From Trichinella spiralis (Eukaryota > Nematoda > Enoplea > Trichinellida > Trichinellidae), in the NCBI GenBank assembly GCA_000181795.3, contig CM012954.1:9406390-9438289 (forward strand): DNA of 31,900 nucleotides, given 5' to 3'. The notes under the pieces were generated by a model. It was not told where the DNA came from. It did no database searches and saw only the letters and a list, made by a program, of their open reading frames with translations. Within the stretch, counting starts at the first letter, position 1, and each line of letters starts with the position of its first letter. A program made the translations under genes and the position numbers. Positions 1 through 13,195 of the stretch are shown here, in pieces.

Positions 1-2184
1 AGCAGTAATATTGGTTATTCAGGAAGTATTGAAAGTTGTGGTGGAAAGACGTGATAGTTTTGAGATGTTTCCAGCAGCCTACTAGTGCAACGGACGTCTA
101 GCGAGCGTGTTATCTAATGTTGTTATGGCTCTAGGCAGGGTTAGGTTGTTAGCGTTAGCGGCACTGGTATCCGGAATATAAGTATGATGAAAGTTAACCA
201 GGGGGCAGCATAATACACGCACTTCCGCGATTCACGAAACTAAAGTTCCGGTACGGATTTATCAACTTTAGCTGCTGCAATATCAACTACGACAGTCTCA
301 TCTAAGGACAGAATTATACAGAGATATACAGCCAATCTGCAACAAGGAAATATATTTGAAAATTCAAAACTGACCTTGACGTTTACAATTCAGTCAAAAT
401 ATAAACTATCTGACAAAAAACACCATAATAAAAACATTGACTTAGTCAAAATACGCCTTCGCTTGTTTGAATTTGAGGTTTGAAATGTCCTACATAAATG
501 GAACTCATCGCAAAATGCTTTTCACAAAAATATAAGCACATTAATCTGCGCAAGCTGACGAACAAAATTAACCGTACAAAAAAATTTAATTTACCAAATG
601 TTTCTGATAATCTAAATTTTGGAAATATAATATAAAGTTATAATATAAGGTTAAATGATTCTCTGCGCAAAAAGCGGTATTTTGCTGTGTTATGATAATA
701 TATAATGTATAATATAAAATACTATGCGCTTATTCATCCTGTTCTGTTCACAGTAAAATTCAATGCCATAAGCTAGCAAAAACTGAAAAATTCAACGTCT
801 GCTACATTATTAAATCTAGACCCCGACATAAAATAACAAATTCAAATATACATATATGTATATATATAGCTTATTGTTTTTACTGTTTTTCAATTTTTGT
901 CCAGATTAAAATTAAAGCGGGCTTAAATAGTTAAATATGCATGCATTGTTGCAAAAATACCAAGAAAGTATGTTTTAACATTACATTTTTACCTTCATCC
1001 AGTTTGTTTCACTTGCACTTTTGTTACGCAGCATAACAGTACGGAGAAAATCACTCAAATGAAATTTTAACTATGCATACAACCTTTACTTTCCTCTGAT
1101 TGGTCTATTACTTTGTAGCCTTCTTATCAGTGAGTTGGCAATCGATTTACTGTATGTTACAGAATTTTTAATTATAAATTACATTTCCATAATCACAATA
1201 TATTATAAATTAATGTTAAAATAATATTTATCTTCTCCATATTTTAGATGCTTGTTTTCTAACTTCGCATTTTTAATACAGTTACAGTGTGTTTTGTGAA
1301 ATGCAAGGATTAATTATTTTTACTATTTCTTGATTTCTAAGTATGATTGTGAAAATATTTATTTCTGTTGCTAATTGAGGTAGAGATTTTGATTTTGCTT
1401 AATCCTGATTTTTATCAGGATTTACATTACCATGTTTCACCAGTGACTTAGGAATACATATTAACATGCATTTAACTGACATCATCGAATTTTAATGCTT
1501 TCATGTGAGACTGTCTGTTTTAATGTTCTATTGCTCTGTTTTGGCTGATTTGTACACTGTTTGTAGTCTCGTGAAAATTTTCCTATCACCTCACATTGGT
1601 TTCACGTCTATCGCCGGACTGAAAATCGTTTCAGCTTTTCAGTAATCAAAATTGTTTGAACTTTTGCACACATTCAAGAAAGAATTTCCCTTTCTTGACA
1701 TATTCCGTAGTGGGAATTACTTTAATAACTGAACATGCTACAATAGCAAAAGCATCAACTCGATGTCTAACTGAATATTTGCTATTTGTGTGATTAATAT
1801 TTTCCCGTTTTTGAAAGGTTTATAGTCATCTTATAAATTTGACAGCGTGATTTTGCTCATTTTTGGCGTCATAATGAAATGGAAGGTTATCAGCGTTACG
1901 TTGAATGATGAAATGAATTTTGTCTGAGACTTGATTGTATTTTTGGTTGTGGCTGCAATGTAACTGTTCACCTATCACATAGCCATTGATAAGATGCATA
2001 TAATTGGTGCAAATGAAAGTGATGAAATGAAACACAAAATATTAGAAAATTATTAAAATGAAAAAAAATATATACATATATGAAAAAAGAGAAAGAAAAA
2101 CGAAATGGAAGACATTTTCATTGAGATGTTAGCATTGCAATGCCAAGCGGGATGGAGGATGGAACGACTTTGTTTCCTTGAAGA
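1..2184. other. AT-rich noncoding stretch at left edge, no gene seen
   Basis: No open reading frame here looks like protein, and I see no splice-bounded exon with sensible composition. Bases 1-300 are noticeably richer in G and C than the rest and could be the end of a repeat or of a neighbouring gene, but neither strand gives a recognisable product. The part just left of 2185 (about 1900-2184) probably includes the 3' untranslated region of the Ly6-type gene. I found no clear minus-strand AATAAA there. Confidence 0.4.
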
Positions 2185-2786
2185 TCAAAAATATGTTGAC
2201 GTGGAAAAGTGGTGCTGAGCAGCAATGAGCAGAAAAGTGACCAGCAGTATGAATGGCGCGGTTGGTGTTCTTCTGGAACCACCGCCGTTGCACCGATTTC
2301 CATAACAGCCACAGATATGCACATCGCCGACGACTATTTGATTGAGCTCTCGAGAATTGATCAACTGATTTCTGGGAAGCAACCGACATACGTCAACAAA
2401 AGGGAACCTGTGAGTATCCAAAGCAGAGCGGTTGAAGCCGGATATCAGCACTTTGTCAGCGCAACCGCGAATGTAATTGTAACCAAGAATAAGGCCTAGA
2501 AAATACTCACATTGAAAACAACTGTCCACAAATGTCCAGAAACAAAAAAAAACTAATTTTCCAGAAACTTTATATGAATGGATTGGCAAAAATAAAGCCC
2601 ATTGAAAATTTTTAACATTTGAATTTTGTCTAAAAAATAAGATTCACCGAATAAAACAATCGACACTGACCGCTGAAATATTGTTCCTTCTATAAATCCT
2701 AGCTCTAATGCTACCTGAAACCCTGAACTGCAATACTCGTTAGCAATTTATAAAAGTAATCGACGTATAATTTAATTTCAATATGC

Positions 2787-2826
<40 letters not shown>

Positions 2827-5800
2827 TCTAATTAATAATTTCATTTTGCAAAAGTGCCTGATAAAATTTGAAATTTAGAAAGGAAAAATCCACATTTACT
2901 ACTAGTAGCAGAACTACTTCGAAGTAATATCAAGCTGTAAAAAACACATTTGTTCATTTGAATAGAAACAGCATTAGAAGAAGAAAGAAAATTCTCAATT
3001 TGCACATTAATCACCGAAGCAACTCTGCATTTATTCAGTTGCTTATTGTGCATCGTAATGGTATTTCTCTTTTATTACCAAAAATAAAATTGACTAATAA
3101 ATGGGCAGGCTAATTATGAGTGAACAATGATTTCCGCTGTTTTCTTCTTTGCAAAGAAAAAAAACCAATGAATATAATAATCTGCTATTGAAATACTATT
3201 AATGGGAAAAAATGATGGCAAATTTCAGGCAAATACTTTCACAAAATTTGTGTAGCTGAAATTTTGAAAAATTTGTTGCATTCTGTAAAATGAATAACAG
3301 ATAAATTAATAAGAAAAACAACAACTGTTATAATAAAACCGACAATCAAGTATAATAATACAGTAAAATATTGCACTGTTGTTGTTCCGTAGAAAGAACG
3401 AGAGAAATTCGCATGGCAGCAGATATTCGACTGAAATGGAAGAGTTGATGAGAAATGCATTGCTCAAATTTACTGAACAAGTGCTCAAAAATGCAATGAT
3501 GAATGAATGATAAAAACATGGCAAAAAAATCAACTTAAATTAAAAAAAATGAGTAATAACTGAAAAGGTGATCCATGTGGGAACAATTTTTCATTCGCAA
3601 GTCAGTGATAATAATACTTTAACATGTAATGGAATTGAATACTGGATGCACGGCATTAATTGATGATAACGAAAGTTTGGAAAACGCGGCGTGGCAGGGG
3701 TTTGCAAAAAGCATTTAATAGAAAGATCGACGTCAAGAGACGTGTCTGGTCTTGGTTATAATTAATAGGTACGTTTTGCTAATTCAAAAGTATGCGATCA
3801 ATCAAAACCATGAACCAAGGTATTGGATTGGCACTTTGTTGTTTACGATCAAATTGTTTACCCAATTCTTCTTTTCTTCACAAATCGCAGAAATAAATTT
3901 GCATTTATGCAAATGAATTTACAGTTACAGATAGTTATATAATATAAATATATATAGCAAACTTACAGCTAATATATTTGAATATGTGAAATTTTAGGAA
4001 AAAATTTCCTAAATCTATAAACGTCTTATATTGTATACGGTCATAAGCTAAGAAACTGCGTTGAAATACATTTCCGCAATAAAGTTTTGCTGTTTTTCAA
4101 AAAACAATAATGCAGAAAAAAATTAGAAAAAATATCTAACCGATCTACATTTGAAGCTGATATGAAAAAGCAACAACAAATGTAATTTTTTCAAAATCCA
4201 AATCATACACTTAGACTTTAAAAAATAAAAATGTATGAAAAAATTTATTTAAAAAATCATTTTTAAAATATATTTATGAATACTGTGTGGATGCTTAAAC
4301 TGCACTTGAAAAAAAGCAAATAAGAGGAAATATTCCACGTTGAAGCAACTGCCAAGAAATATCATCATGATGTTATTATATTTTTAAGTTACATAAAAAA
4401 AATTATGACATGGGTGTATTTTTTCCTTCCTTTTTTTTGCTTTCAACGCAACACAACAAGTAGTGTTGATTAGATTTTTAGTAAAGATGAAATGAATTTG
4501 GAGAAGATAAATAATATGCACATTTGCATTGCAGAGAAATGCATAATGATGATGCATCTGCAATAAGCAAAAGACTTCAACAACAGATTAGAATAAATCT
4601 ATTAATATTTGGAACTATTGTTTCTCAATAAATCAATAACACCAATAAATCAAACTGAATTTACTATATATTTTCATGTTCGATGATGATGATGATTAAT
4701 TTCATTATTCACTTTCAAGCAATGAACAGATAAATTAGTCAATTGGTCGGCTTGAAATAACTTTAAGTTTTAAAATTTCATTCTGAAATGTATGAAAATT
4801 TGAATGAGCAAATTCATTTCCATACGTCATTCCCAATCACCAGGCAAGTGGGTTTTGCAACAACTATTCTTTCCAAATAAATTTCCCTAAATATCTACAG
4901 TAATGTGCAAAAAAATAATTTTCTCTCATCAATTAGTGATATTTCAGTTTGAGCAAAAACAACAGTTTGCCAGAAAAAAATTCTCTTCAAATTGTATAAA
5001 ATTTAACTTCATTATAAAAAGACAATCAACTCTAGTAATTAACATTTCTACGTACATTTTTGGCATTGTGGAAAAAATTGCCAAAAAACTTGCAAGCAGT
5101 AATTGATGAATCAATAATTATTGTCATTAAAATGTAATAATTGCTTTCAATTAAGTTACAATAGTCAAAGTATTATGGAAAAAAAAATTCAACGCTCACC
5201 TCCTTTGATCTCTGGTTCTTTCATTGTCACGCATATGGTTGTACAATTATGCACTGGTATTCCACGTGACATGAACGGCTCGTTGCAACGATCTGTGAAC
5301 AGCTCTGGGCGCCGGTATATGTACCTCATTGTTGACCAGTGCTCTTGGTAAGAAAATGACATACAACTGAAGCAATGGATAACGGGCAGAGCTCCTGAAA
5401 ATGACAAAAAAAACAGTAATACAAATAGATTTTTGTTCTTGATTATTTGAAAAAAAACAGTTGCACAATTTATTATACAAATGAGAAAAAAAAATACGCA
5501 AAATTATCACATACCGTAAGATTTCATGTTGTAACCATAGACAAGAATGTCGGTAATTAATGTGAAAATAGCTATCAAATTTGTATTCATTAGTTGTTTA
5601 CAAAAAAAAATTTCCCCTGAATAGTATGAATGAAGAAAAAGAAGAAGTAAAATAATATAATATAAAATAATAATAATAATAATAATAATAAAACAGAGCA
5701 CAGCTGCTCAGCTTTTGCTAAGAAGCACCGGAACACCAAATTGGCACCAAATAGTTCAAGTAGCAGTAGGTTTTTCGCCTCAGATAAATGAAAATGAACG

Positions 5801-8800
5801 AGTTCAATAAAAGCAAGAAGCAAGCAGGCAAGCAAGCAAGCAAGAAATAGCATGTGACGTTTACGCACAAGTCATCTGCCACAACCATAAAGTCAAAGTG
5901 GACTTCACTTCATTCGGCTTTTTCAATCACGACTATTAATCTTGAAATTATTGAAAAGAATCATTTTCACGAAATATTTCGACAAATCAAAAAAAAACAA
6001 TAACAATAAGATATATTAAAGTGTATCATTTTAAAATGTGATATTTCGGGCAGAGATGATTGTCGATCAATTTCAACCGGATGTATGAGATCAGAATGTG
6101 TATTTTGTGTTTTAATAAAAGAGAAAGTCAAACTTCTGAAATGCAGAAAAGTACTGTTGAAAAAGCAATTTATACTTCATTTGATTGTTCATTTAATGCT
6201 TCGTTTGTGAAAAAAAATATCTACTTCAATTAATTTCCACCTGAAAATGTATTAATTTTTGCAATTGAAACATAATTTAACCAACAAACGGACATGCATC
6301 ACTACAAATATGTATACATAATTTCAAAGGTAATCGAATTATAATACAAATAAATTTATTCAAGAATTGTACCAATAAAATCATCCCTCAACTATATGCT
6401 GTTCACGTATATCTGATAACAGCAAATAAGGATAATCACAAAAATTATCAAAATTAAATTTGAAGTACTTTAATTGAAATTTAAATATTTAATTGTAATA
6501 TCAATTTTCACTGCAGTTTATTTATTTATTTGGGTAGTCAGATATTTGGTTTGGTTAGCAATCATGAATTGATAAAAAGTGCATGATTGGGTAATTTTGA
6601 TGATTAATACGAAAGTATTGTTTAAAAAATTACAAAACAGTCACCATATAATATGATCCTGCAACATTACAGGGCAAGCAAATTAAACAGCTCCAGCAAA
6701 TTAGCAACTATCGACAAATTAAATAATCAAATAAATCCAACTTGCCATTATCAGAACAATTATACATATTACGACAAAATAAACAAACAATGACCAACAA
6801 TCCATCCATATTGAATATTATGTTGCATTCGTAAGTAAATAGAGATCTTCTTTCCTAATCAAATTAGATGTATTTAAAATTTTCAATTTCTACAGAATAC
6901 GTGCAATGGATATTTTTGAAACAAAGAAGAAAATGACTGTCATTTCAAAAATCATCACTACAAAATAAATAAATTACCAGAAATTATTTAAAAACAATCA
7001 AGTCGTTTTGAATTTTGCAATATATATAGAAATATGAAAAGCAAAAGTTTATTAGAATAATATTTATAACGATGCAAGAAGCTAGCTACAATAAAGTATT
7101 TGAAAAAAAAACATTTTTCTAAATAAACAATTCCCATTAGCGTTTTACCATTCGTTGGACGGTAATTTTCAAATGTTAATCAGCATAACATGAACAATTA
7201 TGTTCAATTATGTAATAGAAGATGACGTTCAATTTAAAATGCATTATCAAAAGAACAAAAATACCTATATAATTATATTTATTTACATATTAAATATGAA
7301 TCATTTTAAAATTATTTTTCCTGAATTACGTATTGAATTAATTATTAATATTGTAGTCGAATGCTAACAGAAAAGTGAAATTCAAATCACATTTTCCAAA
7401 GTTTAACCATTCAATGAATGCAACAAAATAAATCACGTTATCATATTATTATTGTCAACATGATCTATTTTTGTTTAATTAAATAAATAGTTTAGCATAT
7501 AAAATGTGCGCGTACAAATATTTGATGAATCAGTCAATGCTTTCAGAAACGAAAAACAATTTCAGAAAATAACTAAATAAATGCAATTATTGCTCAAAAA
7601 GAAAAGAAAAAGTATGTATGCAAATTTTAATGATTATCATGTTCTAGTGAATTTGCAAAGAGAGCTTCTCTTTGCACGCGTGGACGAATAAATCAAAAAT
7701 TGAACAACCGGCGGTGTGTGATTTTTGAAAACGCGCCATTTCATCATACACATTTCTCCCATAAACAGTCAATTATTGCGAGGTTGTAATTTTGAATTGC
7801 ACATGCAAACAATTTCAACAAAGCATCTGATCTTGTGGAAGGGAAAATAATGAATATAGATAGTAATGGCAATTTTCAGGTTCATTAATTTGTTTGAAAC
7901 CCCCTCACCGGCGGGGATGTGGAATTTGCAAAATTACAAGAAGAAAAAACATATATTTTTTTTCAAAATTGCACCAAGTCAGGTACAAGATTCGATTGAA
8001 CTGTCATGCCGTATTGACCGAAGGAAAAGGGATTCAGAAGAGAGAATGTATCAATAGTGGTTTGCCCATTTTACAACATCCAACCAACTGTGAAACGAGC
8101 CCCGTTCAGAGCTGTTTTTGATCATTTGCATTTGTCTATTTATGATAATTTTATCATCACGTAGAATATTTATTTGAAAAATGCCCAACATTCAACGTTT
8201 CCATTGTTCACCAAATCGGCTGGTGGTCAAGTATTCAAAATCGATTAAACAGTGGTGAAATGGAGAATTGAATTTTCTCCCTCAACTCTTCCTATTCCAA
8301 GATGACAATTTGCAAAATTTCAAAGCTCAACAATCAAACAAAATTAAAATTAAAAATTAAAATCATTTTCCCCAACTGTAAATGCAATAACAACATATTT
8401 GAATAAATAAATGAAACAAAGACAACGGAACTTGCAAAATCCATACAACACCACTACTAGCCTGATGAGCAAAAATGAACAAAATTTGCAAAAACACATT
8501 TGTTGAATTGTTGATACCGTCTCATGGAAGAGTTTTAACAAAGGAATGCAAGAAAAAAAAAGCTGCATTTTAAAATTATCACTTGGCTGAAAGTGAAACT
8601 GATAATTAAAACGAGTCGACAATTTGAAAGCTAATCAAATATCATCGAATTAGTGGAAATTTGAAAATTAAGAAAATTAAAAATCGCATGTTGCAACTGT
8701 CATCCGCCCAAAATTCATCATCAGACAATATAGTAGAGAGAAAGTTTATTTTTAGAACAAATTTATATTTAAAAAAAGAAAATATTAAAACTTTTCAATA

Positions 8801-10230
8801 AATGAAAAACATTGAAACTGTACGAAGTTTCGTTGACAAATCATACGCAGCAGAGTGAGTTTGTTTGTAATATTATTAATGTTATTATTGGCATTATTAT
8901 TGAATGAAATAATAATATATCTCGTTTTCAATGAAAACAAAGCTTCTGCCATCTGATTTTATTAGCTTCAGTTGTAAAGGAGATGCAATTAAAGTTTAAA
9001 AAAAATAACGGCTAAATGGAAAAATCAATCGCGTCATCAATCAAACTTTCCAGTACATTATCGTTAAGAAGAACATTATTTCAACAAAATTATCATAAAA
9101 GCCAAATGTACAATGCATGAAGTAAATTGAATGAATAGTTATTTTAAAAAAAAAGAAAAGAAAATTATTATTTTCACAAATCAAGACGAGTTTGAAAAAT
9201 ATAAAATCTCATGTATAGTTGTCAATAGTTCTGGAAAACTCATCACTTTGAGAAAGATGAACTTCAATTTCTAATGCGTGCAAACGTCAAAAATCTCATG
9301 GGATAACAAAGCAGATTAACGATTGCCAACCGGTGTCATTAAAAAAATATGCACATATATCATTCCATCCTCTCTTTTGTTTCTCCCCCTCGCACTGCTT
9401 TACTCAAATCATCATTCTCTCTTGCTTTTCCCTGCATCAGAACATAATTTATACACATTCAACTACAATGAAATGCTTCAGCTTCAGCTATATCAATAAT
9501 CTCTCCAAACATTTGCATTGATTTAACTTCTATCATGTAATACAAATTGTTTGCAATCATTCCAAATGACAATCACTTTGCTAATCTATTAAAATTAAGC
9601 CGATCCAATTTCTTTTTCTCAACAAAGACACCAAAACAAAAAATACAATTCAAAATTTCTCCTATAATATATGAAAAATTTTTTTTAATAAAAACAAAAT
9701 AATTAAAAATTAGTAAATTATCAAATTTTCTCTTTCATTAAATCATTGGTATGATTGAGCAAACATTCTTATCAACTTAAACATTCGTTTGACAATTCAA
9801 CCAATTGATGATTTTTCATTGTTATTCATTAATTTAATGCTATTAACAATGTTGAACAATTATAATTCAAATTTCAAACAAATGAAGAAAATTATCCAAT
9901 GGCATTGCAAACTAATAATGACTAATTTTTTCCCTATTGTGACTGAGCAAATTCATAATTATTCTTGAGGTCCATTTGATTACTAAAAATAATTTTTCTT
10001 CAAAGAAAATCTTAAATAATTTAACAATCTTGCAAAATTCTAAACCACTTCCATGCAGATGTTCTATTCAAATAAAAGTTATGTGGTGAATTTTTTAAAA
10101 GACAATTTGCATCCATTAGGCAGTGGGAAAGAAGAATGGGAGGAGGAGGAGAAGAAGAAAAAAATTTACCTTGCACAATGAAACAAAGCGTGACGAATGA
10201 CAACAGTTTGAGGTGGATGAGAAGATTCAT
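2185..10230 (-). CDS. Ly6/uPAR (three-finger) secreted, probably GPI-anchored protein, three exons
   Basis: Exons on the minus strand: 10230-10170 (61 nt), 5394-5200 (195 nt), 2495-2185 (311 nt with stop). They join in phase to give 188 residues. Residues 1-21 are a signal peptide (MNLLIHLKLLSFVTLCFIVQ). An in-frame TGA lies five codons before the ATG, fixing the start. The mature part has exactly ten cysteines (28, 31, 57, 71, 75, 97, 122, 147, 149, 154) and ends its fold with CGCYGNRCN, the CxxxxCN close of Ly6 domains. A Gly/Ser stretch (156-159) and a hydrophobic tail (166-178) then look like a GPI-attachment signal. N70 and N107 are N-glycosylation sequons. Splice sites are good: donors CAAG|GTAAAT and GGAG|GTGAGC; acceptors TTTTCAG and TTTTCTAG. 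Such proteins act at the cell surface, often modulating receptors or channels; nematodes have many of unknown role. The specific partner is unknown. Introns are 4.8 and 2.7 kb, so further exons could exist, but phase and family spacing need none. Confidence 0.8.
2496..5199 (-). other. large intron 2 of the Ly6-type gene
   Basis: AT-rich, with A in excess on the plus strand, so T in excess on the transcribed sense strand, as in nematode introns. It contains an ATT microsatellite (2787-2825). The short open frames inside (for example at 3239-3533 and 4903-5106) are AT-rich translations without domain or splice support. Confidence 0.6.
2787..2825. repeat. (TTA)n microsatellite
   Basis: About 13 tandem copies of TTA/ATT in the second intron of the Ly6-type gene. 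Confidence 0.95.
5515..5590 (-). other. possible alternative first exon of the Ly6-type gene
   Basis: An ATG at 5590 opens 25 codons plus one base ending at a donor (TACG|GTATGT). It starts MNTNLIAIFTLITDILV, a hydrophobic leader. It ends in phase 1, the same as the exon at 10230-10170, and lies only 120 bases from the shared second exon, so it would join in frame to GALPVIHCFSC. The first exon at 10230 is the better signal peptide; this one may be used by a second promoter or may be chance in AT-rich DNA. Confidence 0.3.
5665..5692. repeat. (AAT)n microsatellite
   Basis: About nine tandem copies of AAT/TAA in the first intron of the Ly6-type gene. Confidence 0.9.
5815..5846. repeat. (CAAG)n short tandem repeat
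   Basis: Imperfect tandem CAAG/CAGG units, readable as roughly seven copies. Confidence 0.85.
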
Positions 10231-10242
10231 GTGGCATTGATA

Positions 10243-10870
10243 TCAGCATGCGAAGGCAAAATTTGGAAGCCAACTTTTGCCACACCCCACCCTGGAGGGG
10301 CGAGTTAGAAAACGAGACAGCGACGAAAAGATCGACCAGTTGAATAAGCTTGAAAGACCAAATCCATAGACAAACGGAAAATAATCTAGAATGGATGATC
10401 CTTGAGATGTGCTTGCAGTGAGGTGGATAAAAGTCAGAAGCTGTGCGACGAGGTGCGGATAATTTGCACAGCGTTTTTGACTTTGCGTCGAAGTTCTATT
10501 GACTGTTGTCGCACCAAAAGCCGCGAGAGGGCACCATTGTTTGCTGTGTGTGCGTGTGTGTGGCGCGTGGTGTGAAATTAAGCGGAAAAATTGAGCACCG
10601 ATGTCGGAAGCAACCTCTCCCCAAACCGCAGAGACAAAGCCGGATGTAGAGGTTTGAACGAGTGCTCGATCGAAAGCAAGCGGCAGAAAGCATCGGCTGG
10701 CCCATGGGTAATTTCTCTTCGATCGCCTCCTTCTCAGGCTGGCTGGCAAGAAGCGGGTGGCCCGTTCGACCACCTGCAACACCAGCACCACAATATTACG
10801 GTCGGCAGATGAGCCGAAGCCGTTACGACCACGCCCTAGCCGGTCCAGGAGACGGTTTTCCATAAGGGCG
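10243..10870 (-). promoter_or_regulatory. GC-rich island, probable promoter or 5' leader of the Ly6-type gene
   Basis: Roughly half G+C against about a quarter in the flanks, beginning 13 bases upstream of the Ly6-type ATG at 10230. A long minus-strand frame (10863-10243) crosses it, but its composition is scrambled and it is out of frame with the Ly6 start, so I read it as chance openness of GC-rich DNA. On the plus strand a 17-codon start (ATG at 10601) and an acceptor-like TTCTCAG at 10731-10737 can also be found, so a small plus-strand gene is not excluded. Position and base composition favour a promoter or untranslated exon; this is inference. Confidence 0.4.
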
Positions 10871-13195
10871 GAGCATCGAATTTCTGTTCATGGTATCGCA
10901 AATTGTCATTCCAAGCGGCTAAACTTTTCCGCTTGAAATGCCACCCGTGGTGGACAATTTTGCACCTCAATACACCTCACCACTGACGACGGTCAATTAT
11001 TATCTTGACAAGGCTCAACAACCATCTTTCAAACTTCCGCCATTTAGTCAATGCACTTCAAAAGGCGCTGTTCCACTGGTCGATAATTTCCACTTTTACA
11101 AACAATAATTAATATGCAACAGAAAAGCCAACAAAAAAAACAAACTAATAATAAAACAAAGCAACTCTCTACTTTTATAATTCACCATACCATAAGATAC
11201 CAAGGTTCACAAAATCTATTTTGTTTCCTCCGAAAATTTTATTTAAACAAATTTCTTGCTTTTTTTTATTCATTTCCAATTTTTCATTGTCGAATTGCAA
11301 TTTGTTGTTAATTAATTAACCCGCTAAACTGTGCCACCAAACTACTAATCACAAAGCTCAGCTGAAGCTAGGCAAATTTCTTCTCCACGACATTATTCAT
11401 CAATCGGTATCATTTTAATTAACGTTTCAGATGACGTGATGGAGAAATTAATAAACCCGTGAAAATTCGCGGTGCAGTGCAATTTGAAATTCCAAATTTC
11501 GTGTGCTTAGCTTTTTATAGCAGCAGTTGCACAATTTTGCATAAATAATCAATTTCGAAAATTTAAATAAATAACCGCGGAAAATTAGATTCTTTTCAAA
11601 AATAATGAATAATGAAAAAAAATCTGTTAGTCAATTGAAAAGTAATTACACCTTCTCATGAAACAAAAACCATCACTTGTCATTCTGTAATATTCACACG
11701 AAAAATCAAAAATCAAATTTTACCTTATACAACTATTCTCTCCACTGAAAATAGAAACCTCGTAAAGTTGATTAAATTGAAAAATTATAACTATCACATT
11801 TGGAAGAAAAATAATTCGCAATGGTTTTGAAAGTAACTTGATTATTTTTAATCATGTTTAAAACAAACGTTCCAATATCAACAAAAACCTCATGATTTCT
11901 ATCACGCATTCAGTAATTATAGTTTTCACATTTTTTGTTCGACATCCCAGATTTATGTAATTTATTATGTTTTTTAATTAAAACAGTAACCTGACTTTGG
12001 AAAAAACCAACCATAAACAATGCTTATAAAAAGAAACAAAAATGCAAGTAAAAATTGTACCCATCTTTCCTTACTGTATATCATTGCATCTAACTTTTGA
12101 ACAACAATTTTTTTCTGGAATATAAAATTCTATGAATAAATCACTAATAATGTGCTGAAAACTGCCGACAAATCTTCTTCATCTTCATAAACAGAATTAA
12201 TTATCATCTCACTGAACATGTAGATTTTTTCAAAGTTAATTTTCGTCATGCACAACAAATGTAAAATAATTTGAAAATCGTCACTTACCGTCACTGACAG
12301 TTTTGTTCAATACCATTTCGCCATACAGTACTGCCATCCGAAATAAAGATAAATACATATCCATAGCTGGGCTTTCAGTGTGTCAGCACGTCCAACGTTC
12401 GGTACAGATGTTGTTGTCGTCGAACCGATTGAAACAATTTTTACATGATAAAATTGATCACCACGATCGTCTCCACTTAGCAGGGGGTCCGCATGTTGGT
12501 CCCAAAGGAGTGATCACCGTAAGGGAAAAAGGCTGGGTCGACAATTGAGACAAGCCAAAAGCGAGTAAAACCGTTTAGCCGGCGCAACACAGCCTGCTGG
12601 GATTTACCGATAATAGTGCCGCAAATTGCCGATTAGATGCTTCAATTTCGTCAACCAATCAATCTGAAATCGGTTACAAAATTCACTTAAAAAACCATTA
12701 CATCATAACAACAAACAGTTCACATATTCCATTTCTATTTATCGAAATATTTTTTTCAATCTTCAATAATCTGATGCACTAATTTTTACTTCTAGTTGAA
12801 AAAAAGCATCAATTAAACTGTTTAAACTTTTTGATAGGCTCAATTTTCACCACTATCAATTTCAATGGTCAAAAGGCTAAACCAGTAATTGATATGCAAT
12901 GTAATTACATGATCCCTAAAATGAAAAACATGCTTACTTCTTTCCGAAGCTAATTTCTTAGCAGAAGCGTATCCTATTTCAAGCTCAAATGCAACAATTA
13001 TCACCATAGGACGGTAAAAGCAGAATTACTTATTAGCTATTCACAACCGCTCACGAACCAACCGATAACTCTAAGATGACGTTCATTTTTCAAAATAAAT
13101 ATAAACAAATAAACGCGATGAATAGATACGCAGAAATGAATTTAAACTTCTATACACAAGCGCTCACTTTCACAACAGAAAAAGTGTCCAATTAC
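10871..13195. other. AT-rich DNA with a second GC-rich island, no firm gene
   Basis: Mostly AT-rich with A in excess on the plus strand, matching the base skew of the Ly6-type introns to the left. Within it, 12290-12660 is GC-richer and carries donor-like sites on both strands: minus GTAAGTG reading from 12292, and plus ACC|GTAAGG at about 12518. A plus-strand frame (from 12409) ending at that donor reads SNRLKQFLHDKIDHHDRL and then a Gly/Pro-rich stretch, which looks protein-like but matches nothing I know. No exon chain can be built, so I call no gene. Confidence 0.35.

Larger units (their letters stand above)
5395..10169 (-). other. large intron 1 of the Ly6-type gene
   Basis: About 4.8 kb of AT-rich DNA between the signal-peptide exon and the first cysteine exon. 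It has an AAT microsatellite (5665-5692) and a CAAG-type tandem repeat (5815-5846). Apart from the possible alternative first exon at 5515-5590 I see no gene in it. Open frames at 7866-8121, 8350-8622 and 9333-9521 have biased composition and no bounding splice sites that fit together. Confidence 0.6.

Noticed and set aside
2209-2499. Plus-strand 96-codon frame at the Ly6 last exon
   Set aside because: Opposite strand encodes the cysteine pattern, GPI tail and phase-matched acceptor, so this frame is a shadow.
5507-5868. Hydrophobic Ile/Leu-rich minus-strand frames
   Set aside because: The runs of Ile and Leu come from the AAT and CAAG tandem repeats, not a membrane protein; only the short stretch from 5590 was kept as a possible leader exon.
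7866-8121. Two overlapping plus-strand frames
   Set aside because: Lys/Phe-rich translation of AT-rich intron DNA with no splice or domain support.
10243-10863. 206-codon minus-strand open frame in the GC-rich island
   Set aside because: Arg/Ser-scrambled composition, no domain, out of frame with the neighbouring Ly6 start, and frames on the other strand are equally open; this is typical of GC-rich noncoding DNA.
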